Assembly: GCA_030549335.1 (NCBI GenBank)
Contig: JAUKPH010000028.1
Location: 2,046,001 to 2,110,000, forward strand
Direction of reading: 5' to 3'
Length of the DNA: 64,000 nucleotides
Origin: Pontederia crassipes
Lineage: Eukaryota; Streptophyta; Magnoliopsida; Commelinales; Pontederiaceae
Part shown: positions 34,672 to 49,300 of the stretch, one piece after another
How positions within the stretch are numbered: position 1 is the first letter of the stretch
Layout: each line of letters starts with the position of its first letter
Notes under the pieces: model-generated
What the model was told of the DNA's origin: nothing
Database searches by the model: none
The model's input: the letters and a program-made list of their open reading frames with translations, nothing else
Translations under genes and position numbers: made by a program

Positions 34672-35847
34672 TCAAGCTTTGTCTTCCTTGAGCACCTTCA
34701 CCTTCTCCCATGTGAAGTCTGGATCGTCTCGACCGAAGTGGCCATACGCCGCAGTCTTCTGAAACCTAAACTTGCCGCCCCTCTTCAGGTCGAGGTTGAC
34801 GGAAATCATGCCCGGCCTGAAGTCGAAGCTCTTCTTGATCATGGCGAGGATCTCCCGGTCAGGCAACTTGCCCGTGCCGTAGGTGTCCAGGAACACGGAC
34901 AAGGGTTCCGGCACGCCAATGGCGTAGGAGACCTGCACGATGCACCTGCGAGCGAGCCCCGACGCCACCACGCTCTTTGCGGCCTGTCTCACGATGTAGG
35001 CGCCGCTGCGGTCGACCTTGGTCGGGTCCTTTCCGGAGAACGCGCCGCCCCCGTGGGCGCCCCAGCCGCCGTAGGTGTCGATGATGATCTTCCTGCCGGT
35101 CAGGCCGGCGTCCCCGTGAGGGCCTCCGATGACGAAGCGGCCGGAAGGGTTTAGATGGAATATGGTGTCGTCATCGATGTATTTAGAGGGGATGACCGGC
35201 TTGATGACGTGCTCCTTGAGGTCTTTAGCGATCTGTTCATTGGTGACGGACTCGTCGTGCTGTGTCGAGATGAGGACGGTGTGCACCCTGATCGGGACCA
35301 TGGCGCCGGCTTCGTTGCGGTACTCAACGGTGACCTGCGTCTTCCCGTCCGGCCGGACCCAGGGGCAGGTCCCGTTTTTGCGGACCTCGGTGAGCTTGGC
35401 GCCGAGCTTGGTGGCGAGGACGTGGCTGAGGGGCATCAGCTCAGGGGTCTCGTCCGTAGCGTAGCCGAACATGTGGCCCTGGTCGCCCGCCCCGATCTCC
35501 TCTGGCTTCTTGGTGAGGTGGCCGTGGACGCCCTGGGCGATGTCGACGCTCTGCTCCTCGATGTTGACGAGGACGTTGCAGCGGTCGGCGTCGAGGCCGA
35601 CGTCGGCGGAGACGAAGCCGATGCCGCGGCAGGTGTCGCGGACGATCTTCTCGTAGTCGACCTTGGCCTTGGTGGTGATCTCACCGAACACCATGACCAT
35701 GTTGGTCTTGGTGCAGGTCTCGCAGGCCACCTTGCTGTCAGGATCCTGCTCCAAGCACGCGTCCAGGATGGCGTCAGACACCTGATCACAGAGCTTGTCC
35801 GGGTGGCCCTCGTTGACAGATTCCGAAGTGAACAGGAAGGTATCCAT
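34672..35847 (-). CDS. SAMS: S-adenosylmethionine synthetase
   Basis: The enzyme makes S-adenosylmethionine from methionine and ATP in the cytosol, supplying methylation, ethylene and polyamine synthesis. The single coding exon gives 391 residues, close to the usual 390-396. The start is [18 protein letters not shown]. The ATP-binding GAGDQG hexapeptide lies in [16 protein letters not shown], and the Gly-rich [16 protein letters not shown] loop near residue 280 is intact. The C-terminus ends KVLKEDKA, shorter than the common form. The frame extends 13 codons further upstream, but the splice acceptor TGCATGCAG lies directly before the ATG at 35847, which fixes the start. A long antisense frame (35155-36045) is a shadow of the GC-rich codons. 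Confidence 0.97.
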   Translation of the reverse strand: MDTFLFTSESVNEGHPDKLCDQVSDAILDACLEQDPDSKVACETCTKTNMVMVFGEITTKAKVDYEKIVRDTCRGIGFVSADVGLDADRCNVLVNIEEQSVDIAQGVHGHLTKKPEEIGAGDQGHMFGYATDETPELMPLSHVLATKLGAKLTEVRKNGTCPWVRPDGKTQVTVEYRNEAGAMVPIRVHTVLISTQHDESVTNEQIAKDLKEHVIKPVIPSKYIDDDTIFHLNPSGRFVIGGPHGDAGLTGRKIIIDTYGGWGAHGGGAFSGKDPTKVDRSGAYIVRQAAKSVVASGLARRCIVQVSYAIGVPEPLSVFLDTYGTGKLPDREILAMIKKSFDFRPGMISVNLDLKRGGKFRFQKTAAYGHFGRDDPDFTWEKVKVLKEDKA

Positions 35848-35972
35848 CTGCATGCATCGCACGAACGTGCAACACAGCAACACCAAATTAAAGCCGACTA
35901 CAAATTATACATAAAAATTAAACATGAACAAGGGAGGAAGACGAAACCTTTTCGATTCCTGGGGGGAGAAAG

Positions 35973-36007
<35 letters not shown>

Positions 36008-36060
36008 GGATCTTTGAAAGAGTTGCGTGGAAGAAGAAGCTATAAAGAGAAGGAATTGGA
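35848..36060 (-). promoter_or_regulatory. 5' untranslated region of SAMS with a 100-bp leader intron and a CT tract
   Basis: On the minus strand the donor AAAAG|GTTTCG is at 35948/35947 and the acceptor is directly before the ATG, giving an intron of 35848-35947. The leader exon contains a (CT)n tract (35977-36003), common in highly expressed plant genes. Leader introns in plant SAMS genes are known; the boundaries here are from the sequence only. Confidence 0.7.
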
Positions 36061-36069
36061 GTGAGGAAG

Positions 36070-37580
36070 ACGGGAGTCGGCAGAGAAGTAGGAGAAGGAA
36101 GCGGTCCGAGGAACGAAAAGACCGGGGCGCCGCGACTCGTCGGGGCGTGCGCTTGCCGTCAGATGTCGGATTTAACGGTCCGGATTGGCTGCATGTAACA
36201 TAGGCCACATGCGAATGATACGGTGTTTTAGCTGCGTGCCAACTGTTTCTCGGGTTGCAGCCGTTACTCGACACGAGTGCGTATCGTAACGGTTCGGAGT
36301 GGCCACTTCGGGACGGTTTTACTAGTACTTTTTCTTTTTTCTTGATAGTTATTATCAGAATTTTAGCCTCCTTCGTAACCGGAAAAAAAATATCAAATCA
36401 TTGGTTAATTGAATAGTAGCTGAATTATAGTGAACCTTTTATTTTAACACTTCATGAAAGAAAATATTTAATTTGAACCGCCACGTCACGTTGGCAGGGT
36501 CGATCTGATGAGCTCGGTGACTCCAAAAAATTTTTATTTAAATTTAAGTTTATATTTAATATGTTTTTTAAATTAAATAAAATATTTTAAGTATACAATA
36601 ATATCTAAATGTTTAAGAAAATTATTTTATGCTTTAAAATAAATATTCAACAATAGTTTTATTTTGAAAAGAAAAAAAATGGTCGAATTTCATCTTATCA
36701 TTTGATCAAATTTAGCTTAAAAATTTTTTGACTAGACTTGATTATTTGATTTGGTCGGATTGAATTCAAATTTAAGTCTTTTCTAATATCAACTCAAAAA
36801 GTCTCTTTTAGTTAAAACTTATATGTCACTCTAAATGAGTTATGAACAAGTTTTAGATTTTTTTTCCCTACTTAAAGATTAAAAAAGAAAGTTGATAAAC
36901 AGCTTTTTACTCACTTATAAATCAGAAAAGGAAAAAGTTAAGGACCCAAATTTTTGTGAGAGAAAAAATTAATTAGTTTGATGTTATTTTATTATACGAT
37001 AAGTCGATTGTCTTATTGTAATATATTATTACTTTAATATATTCAGTACCCTCTATTATTACTGTTTTATCCACTCTAAATCAACGCACACTTCGTGTAA
37101 AGAGTTGGCAATTTAATCATCTTGCCATAATATATGGAACTCGTCAAGTATCGATCGAAACTAAAACAACAAAATTCTTAAAGCAGAGGACGAGTAGGAG
37201 GAGGAAGAGGAAGAGGAAGAGGAAGAGGAGGTCAGCAAGCTACGTGCCGATGCACGCGACGACTGCTCTCGCCATTTGCTCTCATTCCTCCCACGTCACA
37301 GGGTCCAGCATATACATGTACTACTAGTTCTCGTCATCCTTGTACCAAATCTTTTCATTTGCTTCGCATGCGTCTAACCCTCCTCTGATCACATCTCCCA
37401 TACTGCGGCTAGTGATCGACACAGGTAATTAGTTCAGAAACTTCTTCTCTTCTTTCTTCTCAATCCTCTCAGAACTATGCACATGCATATCTGGCTTTTG
37501 GATTCTTATTCTGATGCCGGCAGTCACCTTATTTGGCTTCATTACCGTCCTGTAGATATATATACGAGAGTAGAGGAAGT
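36070..37580. other. Divergent intergenic region between SAMS and the pyrophosphatase
   Basis: This should hold both promoters. Its middle (36330-37140) is AT-rich without motifs I can name. A GGA/AGA microsatellite lies at 37197-37231, probably in or near the 5' leader of the pyrophosphatase gene. Confidence 0.4.
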
Positions 37581-37583
37581 ATC

Positions 37584-39279
37584 ATGACATCAGAAGGCGA
37601 GAACACACTCTCGGAGAAGAATCCTGCTGTGCCCAAGCTGAACGAGAGGATCCTTTCATCCCTCTCCAAGAGATCAGTAGCTGCACATCCCTGGCACGAT
37701 CTTGAAATAGGTCTGTCTTAATTGACCAATAGCTCAAGGCCATGATTTAATTTGCTTCGATCCAGAGCTCTGCAGACTGAATCAAGTTTCTAACATAGGT
37801 ATACATTGCGTGCAGGTCCTGAAGCTCCGGCTGTGTTCAATGTCGTAAGTAACTAAGTATCATCCACGTTCTCATCACGCTTCCATGCACCAGATAAAAT
37901 CAATGTGTCTAGCTGTATCTGACCGTTTGGTTATTTATCGAACTCGATCGATATGCCTGCCGAAGACTATTACCAAACATGAATAGAATTGAAATATTGA
38001 CTACAGAAAATTGATTTATTGTCTGATTGCCCCAACAATTCAGACATGACTTGTATGAGTTACATAGTACGTAGCTGATGACTGATTTCTAATCAAACTG
38101 TGTTTATCATGAATTGGCTGCTGCTGATGTGCTGCTCACATATCTATGTAAATGCTGATATCTAGGTTGTGGAGATCACCAAAGGAAGTAAAGTAAAATA
38201 TGAACTGGACAAGAAGACAGGGCTGATCAAGGTGCATATATATTTCATTTCTGATTAATGTGGAATGATATTGAGCTTGGGTGAGATTTACAGGAAAAAA
38301 TTCAGCTTGTAGCAGTGTTTAATAGATTTAGCTACTGTATACATATACAATTATACATACATACAAACATACACTTAGTATATTGTGATATTTTTATGGA
38401 TCGAAGATTTTTTAATTCTTGAATGTGTTTTATCAAAGGTTGATCGTGTTCTGTACTCGTCAGTGGTTTATCCTCACAACTATGGGTTTATTCCTCGCAC
38501 CCTCTGTGAAGACAACGATCCAATTGATGTTTTAGTTCTCATGCAGGTCATAAACATTTCTTTTACTAGATAAATTATTTCACATATAGGCATTTGTCTT
38601 ATGACACTTTGCCGTTATATATATGATATAATGCATATGGCTTCTTAACAGGAACCAGTGCTCCCTGGTTGCTTCCTACGAGCACGAGCAATTGGGCTCA
38701 TGCCTATGATTGATCAGGTAATTATTTGGATGAAGAGTAACACTAGGAATTATTAATTGTTACCTGTAAATACTAAGATTTTGTCACTGCTGGTAATTGC
38801 TTGTGGTGAAAAACATTAGGGAGAGAAAGATGACAAGATCATTGCTGTTTGCGCTGACGATCCTGAGTATCGTCACTTCAATGATATCAACGAGTTATCT
38901 CCCCATCGCCTCGCAGAAATCAAGCGCTTCTTTGAAGATTGTATCCTTAACACTTTCATACTCAGCATTTTTATTATCATTGACATCACCATTTAGTTTC
39001 AGGAATAAATTCCTTGACAAGTTATTGAGATAAGAAGAATGAGAACAAAGAGGTAGCTGTTAATGAGTTCTTATTTGCAAGTCCAGCACGAGACGCCATT
39101 CGCCACTCCATGTAAGTTAGTTCAATGAAGTTAAATAGGAAGCAAATGTCTGGCCTAAACATCTTTCTGAATTATAACCTATGAAGTATAACTCAGTTTT
39201 CTTTCAATCTTTTTAATATCTGGAAAATGATTGTAGGGATCTCTATGCTCAGTATATCTTACAGTCGTTGAGGCAGTAG
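37584..39279 (+). CDS. PPA: Soluble inorganic pyrophosphatase, 8 exons
   Basis: The enzyme hydrolyses pyrophosphate to two phosphates in the cytosol and so pulls biosynthetic reactions forward. Exons are 37584-37710, 37816-37844, 38166-38231, 38439-38546, 38652-38717, 38820-38940, 39030-39111 and 39237-39279. Every junction is GT-AG, phases match, and the total is 213 residues, the usual plant family I length. The signature Asp motif is present in [14 protein letters not shown], followed by [19 protein letters not shown] and [16 protein letters not shown], with the metal-binding acidic residues intact. The N-terminus [13 protein letters not shown] has no targeting signal. The start at 37584 was chosen because it begins the conserved-length protein; an in-frame ATG 17 codons upstream would add an unconserved extension. 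An RTE fragment lies 305 bp after the stop. Confidence 0.96.
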
Positions 39280-39583
39280 ACAATGGATAGGACTTAAGTA
39301 TGATGATTGCTGATTCAATTCATAATCAAAGTGGAAGCCTGAACCTCAAACTCCTGCTATTTTATTTGTTTCTGTCAAGAAGCATGTGATATTCAGTATC
39401 AGCAGATTTGAATCATGCACATGCTGAATAAAATGTTTTCTCATAGTTAATATTTCATTTCACAATCAGTCAGAACGGCAAAAAGATGGTTTGATATTAG
39501 CCATTAGTAGACTTGAATCACATACATATGCTCTTTATCTGAAATAATATATGCTTGCAATTCATAGTTTCTGTATTTCAAAA

Positions 39584-39741
39584 CAACAACAACAACAACA
39601 AAGCCTTATCCCACTAGGTGGGGTCGGCTACATCGATCATACGACGTCATTCCGATTCGTTGATCCATGTTCATGAGATTCGACAGAGTTTTACGCTGGC
39701 TGTCGGGGCCTAACACAACTCTGTCGACAGAGATTCGACAG
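39584..39741 (-). mobile_element. RTE-related element with an 18-bp target-site duplication
   Basis: The (AAC)n tail and 'ttatcccactaggtggggtc' are the reverse complement of the RTE terminus. Flanks agtttctgtatttcaaaa at 39566-39583 and 39742-39759 are identical. The 5' part (39665-39741) does not match the RTE copies at 13.9 and 15.3 kb and contains an internal repeat of 'gattcgacagagttt', so it may be a different subfamily or a non-autonomous partner. It sits between the convergent 3' ends of PPA and FBPase. Confidence 0.85.
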
Positions 39742-40202
39742 AGTTTCTGTATTTCAAAAATTGTTATTAATTTTTCTTGGACATCTTCCTTAGACCATGA
39801 TCATCAAAGCTAACATAGTTATTGAACATTTACGTTTAAAAGCTGTTAATGTACTATGTAAAAGCAGCTGAACATTTGCTTTTGGCCTCCATGCTGTGCA
39901 GTTTCTTCTTTTCCTCTAAATTGTTTGGTTCTAGAATCATTTGTTGATTTCATGCGGTAGTTATTACACAAGGGGTTTATGATACACTGCACAATCTATT
40001 TATGACAACTAGCGAGGTGTTGTGACACGATTCTTTGAATGAAATGAGAAAGGTAATCAGTAGAAATGCCAAAAGGGAGATTAATTGAATAATAAGCCTC
40101 AGTATAAATGCCGGTTGCAAGTTCTTTACCTTGCTTATACATCAGAGGCTAATTGAAATGACAAATTAGCACAGTGGTGGAATTTAAGACATAAGCTTCA
40201 AT

Positions 40203-43200
40203 TTAAGCGTTGCTCTTTTCCGCAGCATAGAGTGCTTTAATGTCTTCAATGTCATCATAGCTTCCGAGGAAGATGGGAGATCTCTCGTGGATTTTTGTTG
40301 GTACCAAGTCAAGTGCCTGCACAAATGTCAAGTGCAAATGAGAACATATAATACAATAACATATAAACGCAGGCTGATGTCACAATTGAAGTGCTTAAAT
40401 TGCAGAACAGCAAGTACAAAAAAAAAGTCTGGAAACTTTTCATACCCTTTCCTTTCCTGTAAAAGCTTGACCTCCTGCTTGTTCCATCAAGAAAGACATC
40501 GGGAATACTTCATAAAGAACACTGACAAAATTACAAGAAAATTTTATCTGTTAAAGCAACAAGAAGTGTCAGAGAGTTCTGATAACATTCCTAGATCATT
40601 CAAGGTGAATACCGTAGTTTCCCGTTTGGACTCTTCTTATCTGCAGGGTACAAAAAGACACCTCCATAGAGCAAGGTACGATGAACATCAGCAACCATGC
40701 TGTATACATAAGCAAAAATTATGTCATCATTCGTCAAGAAGAAAAAATAGTTGGACATGCATTTTAACTCTCATTTGCTTCTATGTGATATGGAGTATAA
40801 GATATATGTGATACAGCATGGTAAGAAGAGTCCAGATAATTAGAATGATAAAATTTTGAAACCCACCATCAAGTAATCATATAATTGCATTTCTAACTTT
40901 CTCTGACTGGAAATAAACTACTCACATGTCAGTATTTAATCAAAAGGGCCATATTAGTTGTATATATTATGGTAAGGAGTAAAAAACTAATTAATGCAAT
41001 CCCACTACATCTGATTTGTACACTGAAGCAGATGTGTGAGTAGATACCTTCCAATATATCTCAGAGATTTGGGTGATGAGCCATCCTTGGGGAACTTACA
41101 TTTCTCCACAAACCTAGCAACCAAGGAATGTTGATTGAATTCAGCGCAGAGTACTTAAAAACAGAGTTGAGCTCATGTATCGAGCATACTTTGCAGTAGG
41201 TCCATCCCAATTCTTTGCATTTCCTTCATTTACCGAATATATCTTTCCTTTCTTTGGTATCTAAAGAACAAAAAATGTAAAAAAAATAACACAAGATGAT
41301 CAACTGTGAATTAACTTTCTGAAACAAATAATATGAGGCAAATGTAAAAATTGTCAACGTTAACAAACCTTGATGTCCGGATGTGTCAAAATGAACTCTC
41401 CAAGGGAAGGATCAAGAGTGAAGCCATTTACACCGTTCCCAGTGCTTAAAACAAGCTGCATATATGATGATAAAGGTTCCAAGGTAAGAAAATAATCAAA
41501 TTAGATAATGCTTAAAGTCGATTGGAGAAGAAATACTATGCTTCTGATGATTAATTAGACAATTATAGTGTGAGAAAGCCTTCATAACCTTATAGTGCAT
41601 GACTGATTTACCGTGCAAGAACTGCCATACATGCAGTATCCAGCTGCAAGCATATCTCTTCCCGGCTGCAGCACCTCAGCAAGAGTCACTTCATTCTTGT
41701 CTTGGACCATGTAGATTCCAAAGATCTAAAGAGAAGACCAGTTGTCAGTTATATGTGCTACATATCATCCACAGTACAAGTTCTACTCATCATGCGATTT
41801 CCGGTATCACATATTCCTAGCCATTGTGCATCTATACATTGTTAAAGTTATACTAAGCACAGAAAAATGCTACAAGCTATGTTATCCTTTTAGTAAAAAA
41901 GAAATTAGTCACTGCAACTATTTCTCCGTAATCAATTTCATAGACATGCTCACAACATTATATCTAAGAAATATGATGGAACCGGAGAAGCTGGAGTTCA
42001 GAGCATACGGTTCCAATTGACACTCCACAGTCGATGTTGGAGGAACCATCCAATGGATCGAAAACCACGCAGTATCTGCAACAAACATGCACCACAAATT
42101 AAGAATGTCTTTAACTTTTGTGCACTACTAATGAAAATGAGTAGGTAAAGTTTGACAGAGCAGAGAAGCAGAGCAAACTAGGCAAGCATGTACGCACTTC
42201 CCACGCAGAGATGGATCCACAAATGTGGCCTCCTCGTCCTCTTCGGACACGAGAACGCACTGCAACAGAAGCAAGAAAAAAAAAGTTCAAACATCAAGAT
42301 CCAGGAACAAAATGTTTGGTAGATGGAGCATGCAGGAAATTTAATCAAGCAGGGGAGCTATCCACTCACAGTACGGCCGCTACTTATCAAGGCTTTAACG
42401 AAGACTTCGTTTGATAGCACGTCCAGCTTCTTTTGCTCTTCGCCCTGTGTTCGTCCGTACATGCATCAGCAACAAATTCTCAATAACCAACACTCGATCA
42501 ATATTTATGACTGTGCTTCAATTTTGTTCATTACGATATAATATTCTTGATTCAAATTAAAGTGGCATTTATAAAATGAGCAAACGTTCTCTGTTAGATT
42601 GCATATGCAAAACTCTAGAAAGAAAAAATACGGCTAATTAACTCGAGCAAAACAGTAGAAAGAAAAAACACAGCTATGCAGTTAGAAACTCGGCTTGATT
42701 ATTTCACGTCGGACAAATAATTATTTATCTGACTAACACATGCAAGCAGACTAGCAGAGATTGCAGTTGTGGTAATTATATTATGTTCTTGGTATATTAA
42801 ATTATTAATCACGATAAATGGGGTTGTTAATTAATTACCTGGACGTTGGTCTCTCCGGCCAGTCCTATCAGTTTCGCGAGTCCTGCCTGTTAATCAAGCA
42901 GCAAGTCCGACAACAAGATCAACAACACACGTGGTAAGAAATAATTAATGCCAATTATTATTCAGAAGCAGGGGAATAATGAGGTGAGGAAATAAAACCA
43001 GAACAAGTTCCATTTGTTTTACAAGAAAAATAATAGATACTGATAACCCGTCAATATCCATTTTCTGTCAATGAACAAGTACAAGAGACATGCATCATCT
43101 GACTGTAATTTTTTTTTAAGAAAAAAGGTAGAACAAATGTAAAACAAAACCTTTTATTGGTACATATCAACAGTTGCAAGTTCAGAAAAAGACCAAGAAG

Positions 43201-43584
43201 AAAGAACAAAACACTTTAAAGAAGGCACTATACTATACATAGTCAACTCAGCAGTTGATACATAGACGGAACAAACTCTCGAGGGAATGGAAATTAATTC
43301 ATGTTGATAACAGTTATAAGGAAGTATATATGTATTATATAAAGGATAGATACATCAGATATATTGAGGAATAAATGAGATGAAAGAAAGAAAGAATACT
43401 AGCGAGAGAGAGAGAGAGAGAGGACCTTGTTGACGGCAGAGCAGACGAACTTGCAGCCGAGGACGATGTGGGAGAGGAGGATGGTGAGGTCTCCCTTGGA
43501 CTCGGGGTGCTTCGACTGCTCGTTCAGGACGTACCTCGTTATCGTCATGAGGTCCGTCCGATACGCCTCCGCCGCGTGATCCAT
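40203..43584 (-). CDS. cyFBP: Cytosolic fructose-1,6-bisphosphatase, 12 exons
   Basis: The enzyme removes the 1-phosphate of fructose 1,6-bisphosphate, a control point of sucrose synthesis. Exons are 43584-43426, 42886-42839, 42444-42370, 42259-42198, 42075-42009, 41725-41612, 41455-41369, 41260-41190, 41113-41048, 40699-40613, 40521-40446 and 40316-40203. All junctions are GT-AG and in phase, and the sum is 341 residues, the standard cytosolic length. The metal- and substrate-binding motif [13 protein letters not shown] is at about 120-132, and VSEEDEEA and the C-terminal [12 protein letters not shown] are intact. It starts [11 protein letters not shown] with no transit peptide and lacks the redox-regulated Cys loop of the plastid enzyme, hence the cytosolic call. 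A (CCT)n run in the 5' leader (43601-43628) and a (GA)n run at the start of intron 1 (43403-43421) are microsatellites. Confidence 0.97.
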
Positions 43585-43917
43585 GGCGCGCTTCCTCTTT
43601 CCTCCTCCTCCTCCTCCTCCTCCTCCTTCCTCTGCTGCGTCTTACTTTTTATTAATTCTATCTCGTGCACTTGGAACGACTCCTCCCTACTTGTCTTCTA
43701 TATATATTACGCACTGAATATGCGTTAGCATAAAAGTATAAAATCAGCATGGCAAGCAAAAAACCAGGAGTTCATATTTTGTTTAAATATTTATGTTTGT
43801 TACAAGTCACTTTGCCACTTGCTTTCTTTATTATTTTAATGGGTGAATTAATTAATTAATAGAAGAAGGGGGGTGGGGAGGGATAGGGCTATCTCGGGCC
43901 GTTGGGAACTTGGGCGA

Positions 43918-43923
43918 CACGTG
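43918..43923. promoter_or_regulatory. G-box/ABRE-like CACGTG upstream of FBPase
   Basis: CACGTG in the context gacacgtggc, about 335 bp upstream of the FBPase start. G-boxes bind bZIP and bHLH factors in light- and ABA-responsive promoters. Its use here is an inference from position. Confidence 0.35.
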
Positions 43924-43929
43924 GCATGA

Positions 43930-45170
<1,241 letters not shown>

Positions 45171-46358
45171 AGATTTTCAATTGGTCTCATAGAACCGTAC
45201 AACATGAATTCGTTTTCTTCGCCTGCTTGTAGAACATCTGCGCAGGAAGCAGGATAGAAATTAATTAGCACAATATGATCTAAATGCATATTCATGTACT
45301 ACTATGCAAATCTCATTCCTTAAGAAGCTAAGATCAGCATCAAACAGAGATGGGAAAAACTTGGATGGTAACAAAACAGTGCCCGTCACTGTTTTGTTCT
45401 TCTTTTGATATCTAGGCAAGAAGTAATCTTTCTACTTTACGTTGAATTAGTTGTTATGCTCGAATGCAGTAGTAATCAACAAAAAAAAACGTGTAACGTA
45501 TATACCCTGTGATTAACAGCTGGAACAAAAGTTGCATGTTACCTGTGAGGCTGCACTGAGATCTGAACTCTTCCCTAAGCTACCCAACGTTTCTCCTCGT
45601 GCTAGGACACTGTCGATGATCTTATGCTACACAAATTTTAAACATTCTAAGCCAGTAATTAGTAAAGTCAACTTTTGGAATACTAAACTTGAGACTGTTG
45701 TTATTTGAACTAGCATTTTTTTTTCCACGCAGAGAAATAATAGTATATTTAAATCTCAAAACCTCATACATGTTGCTACTTTTCGTGACAAGTAACCGAA
45801 ACTATGAACACTTCCATCGTAGTTTAACTACCATGATTTCATTAAAGATGCCAAGCCAACAAAGAAGAAGAATCACAAAACTGGAACATTTGATAAATTC
45901 AAAACCAGCAGATGTGTTTGCAGTATTCCCCTCACACAAATAGGCTACTTTCACACCTCAGACCCCATGAGGGCCATGACCACAAGGCCACCAAGGATTG
46001 ACTTAGGGTTTAGGAGGGATGGATTGAAATAGATTGGGTTTAGAAAAGCTACACCTTATTTGGATACCATTTTAAAAAATTTAACTAAGGTTAAGTTGGT
46101 GATTATAAACCCATCACATGACTTGAAGTTAAACCCACTAAATTGGTGCGTGGTTTTTAGGGGTTAGAAATAATCATTTCTATTCTACACTTTTCTTCTC
46201 ATTCAATTTAAAAAGAAATAAAAATTTCTAAAGGACAAGGAAAATATTTACCTAATTTAACCTCCCCTAACTCATGCATTAGAATTTGTATCCAAACAAA
46301 CAATGGATTAAATTAACCCGCTCCATTCTATTAATTCATATCCAAACATGGTCAAAAT

Positions 46359-49300
46359 AAACATTCACCACACTCAACCTCATTAATCCCCACTCCACCA
46401 TCCTAACCCATCCCTCTTAAATTGAATTACCAAACAAAGCCTCAGCGTAACCAAATAAAAAATGCTTCCATTTAACATACCTCTACATGTTTTTCTATGG
46501 CAACGGTTAAGTCAATCCTCTAAGGAAAAATTATATAACAGAGGCGAACATAAGAATTTAATGTAAAGAAAAACTTAAGATATTCATGTCCATATAAATC
46601 CAATATACCATGTTATTAGTCGCTATCACCATGCACATGCCAAAGATGAAAGCATATAATGGACATACAATATATATGAAACATTCATCAATACACAAAT
46701 CTTTGTCTTAGTTGGAAATCAAAATAGCTTTGTGTGAGATGGGAGCTGCTGTCTTTATAAAAAAAAGCACCAAAGATAGATAAGCTAGAGATACTCTTGT
46801 TGGTTTACAACTTTTGGAGAAAATTAACTCAAGAATTCTGCACTGAAAATTTACCAGGATAATTTTAGTTTCATCCAAGTCGTCCTGAATTTTCAGTAAC
46901 TTGTCAGCTTCTGTAGGATCCTGCAGAATGTTAAAATCAAATTGAAGATGGGAAAAATCAATGAAGATTGCATAGGCCTGAATGTTAAGAGAAATTAAGG
47001 GGTTAATTGTTGGAACAAAGTTTTATGCTCCATCTAATTATATTTTGATGATAGAAAGCTCAAATAATCAGAGTTATATGTCTAAAGTGCCAAAAAGTTC
47101 AATTCGGAATGTATTATTTCATGCACCAAACTTGAAATTAATATTTGAGTATGTTTCGTTCATATGTGGACTAAATATCAATATGGAATTTGTAGATAAT
47201 CTTAGTAGTTTTCCAACAAATCAAAAATCGCTTTATTCCGATATCAGTGTAAAAAGTTATATGCAAAATAATGCATGGTTGATCAACTGGTCCGGTGACC
47301 GGACAGCTAAACCGGTCGACCAGTCATCATAGAAAATGTGTGAATAAAAAATATTTGAAGACTGGTCATACTGGTTGGATCAGCGGTGGACCGGTGACAT
47401 AAAAAAACAATGAGCGGTCAACCGAACTGTGACTGGAAAAGTGCGAGACAGCCAGAAAATTTGAAGAACCAGGAGCGGTCGACCGGTCTAGCGGCAGAAT
47501 GCATTGTAGCAAAGTGATCGAATGCACCATAACAGCTAGTTTTTGGCCAAATCAAGGGCAACGATCACATTAGACAAAGAGGCCTATAAAAGAGATCCAA
47601 TGGATGCAGAATCAATCAAGAATTAAAGGGAAACACCAAGCATCAAAGGAAAATCATTTCTTAAAAATTTTAAGTCATATTTTTTAATCTTCTCTTCTTT
47701 CTCACTTAAAGATTTTGAGTCATATTGTGAACTTGATATTGTAAAAGAGAGAAATATTTATTTTGATATTTAGATGTGTGCTCCTATGTAGAAAAGTTTT
47801 TATTTTACCTCTTGAGTTAGAAAAAAAATTAAGAGTGCTCTTACCTCTCGAGCGAAGAACAGGTAAACGCTTCATAGGAGGAGAGGTGTGTTACCTCTCA
47901 AAGCAGAGAAAAGGTGGTGTGATGTAAAAGGTTTCTTCCTTACCTCATTTGAATCGAAGGAAGGGTGCTAGTAGAATCTCCGACGGTCTCAAGGTCGAGA
48001 AGTCGAAGAGGGGATGTAGGTCAAGATGTGGCCGAACCTCGTCAACAAACCGCCTTTCGTTCTTGTGTTTGCCTTTCTCTCTCCCTCTCCTTCCTACTTT
48101 ATTGCGCATGTGAGTTGATCGTTATTGTGTTAGTTTAAAGTTTTTCGAATCAGTTTTACGTTTTCGCAACGTATTTCGTAAAATCAGTATTTTCGGTAAA
48201 ATACCAATTCACCCCCCCAACCCCCACCCCCCCCCCCCTCTCTTGGTGCCTTGTGATCCAACATTAATAAATATCATCACCCATCTTAGAATGTTATTGT
48301 AACAAAGCAAAACAAGCATTTTTTTATTTCTTTTAAGAAACATTATGATTGAATCCACTAATAACAAACATAAACAACCATAACTTTGTCAAGGAACAAT
48401 GAAGGAACAGAGAAAAATACAGATATAAAAAACATATAACCAAGTCCTACGAACAAAGATTCCTTGACTCGGGCATTGGCAAGTTTCAGTGAAGCTGCCT
48501 TACATAGAAAAATGGGGTCCACCATAAATTGCTTATGTTGTTATGCTAATAATTGAATGGTCTCTTAAACAAAAGGAGAAACGCGAACCTCAAATTTCGT
48601 CAAAGCATCAGTTAGGTACGGCCATGGTTGAGTAGAATCAGCTTGCGCTACTCTCCAAGAATCCCCAAAAGTCTTCTGATATTCATCTAAATTCTAATAC
48701 CTTGAAAGAAATTACTTGGCCTTGTGAAGCAAAATCTCTTCAGAGCTGGAACATAGGTTCGCAAAAAGAGCAGAATCACCCAATACAAAAACATAATTAC
48801 CACAAAAGATTTTTCAAGTTGCAAATGAAATTTGTAATGGAAAAATACCATCTTATAGACCATGGCATTGGAAAATAGTGTTCTGTAGACCAAAATCTAA
48901 TCTCAAGGGAAAACATACTTGTAAAAATGACAATAATTTTCAGCTTCTTGTGAGATGGTGCTAAAAAAGGTCAACAATCAATTGAAAAGTTCAGATAGAC
49001 ATGCCTGCCATTCTTGTGTTATCGGTAAAAGACTGACTAGCAATAGTTTAGCAATCCATATAAACACTCACCACACTCAACCTCACTAATCCTCACTCCA
49101 CCATACTAACCCATCCCTCTTCAATTAAATTACCAAGCAAAGCCTTAGTGTAAAAAACAACTGTCATTTAACATACCTTTACATGTTTTTTTTGGCAATG
49201 TTTAAGTCAATCCTCTAAGGAACAATTATATAACAGAGACAAACGTAAGCATTTAATATAAAGAAAAACTGTAAGATATTCATGTTCATATAAATCCAAT

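Noticed and set aside
35155..36045. 296-codon plus-strand frame across SAMS
   Set aside because: Antisense shadow of a fully conserved enzyme; Val/Asp/Gly-rich low-information peptide.
36036..36050. TATAAAG on the plus strand upstream of SAMS as a TATA box
   Set aside because: Wrong orientation for the minus-strand gene and too far from the plus-strand pyrophosphatase gene.
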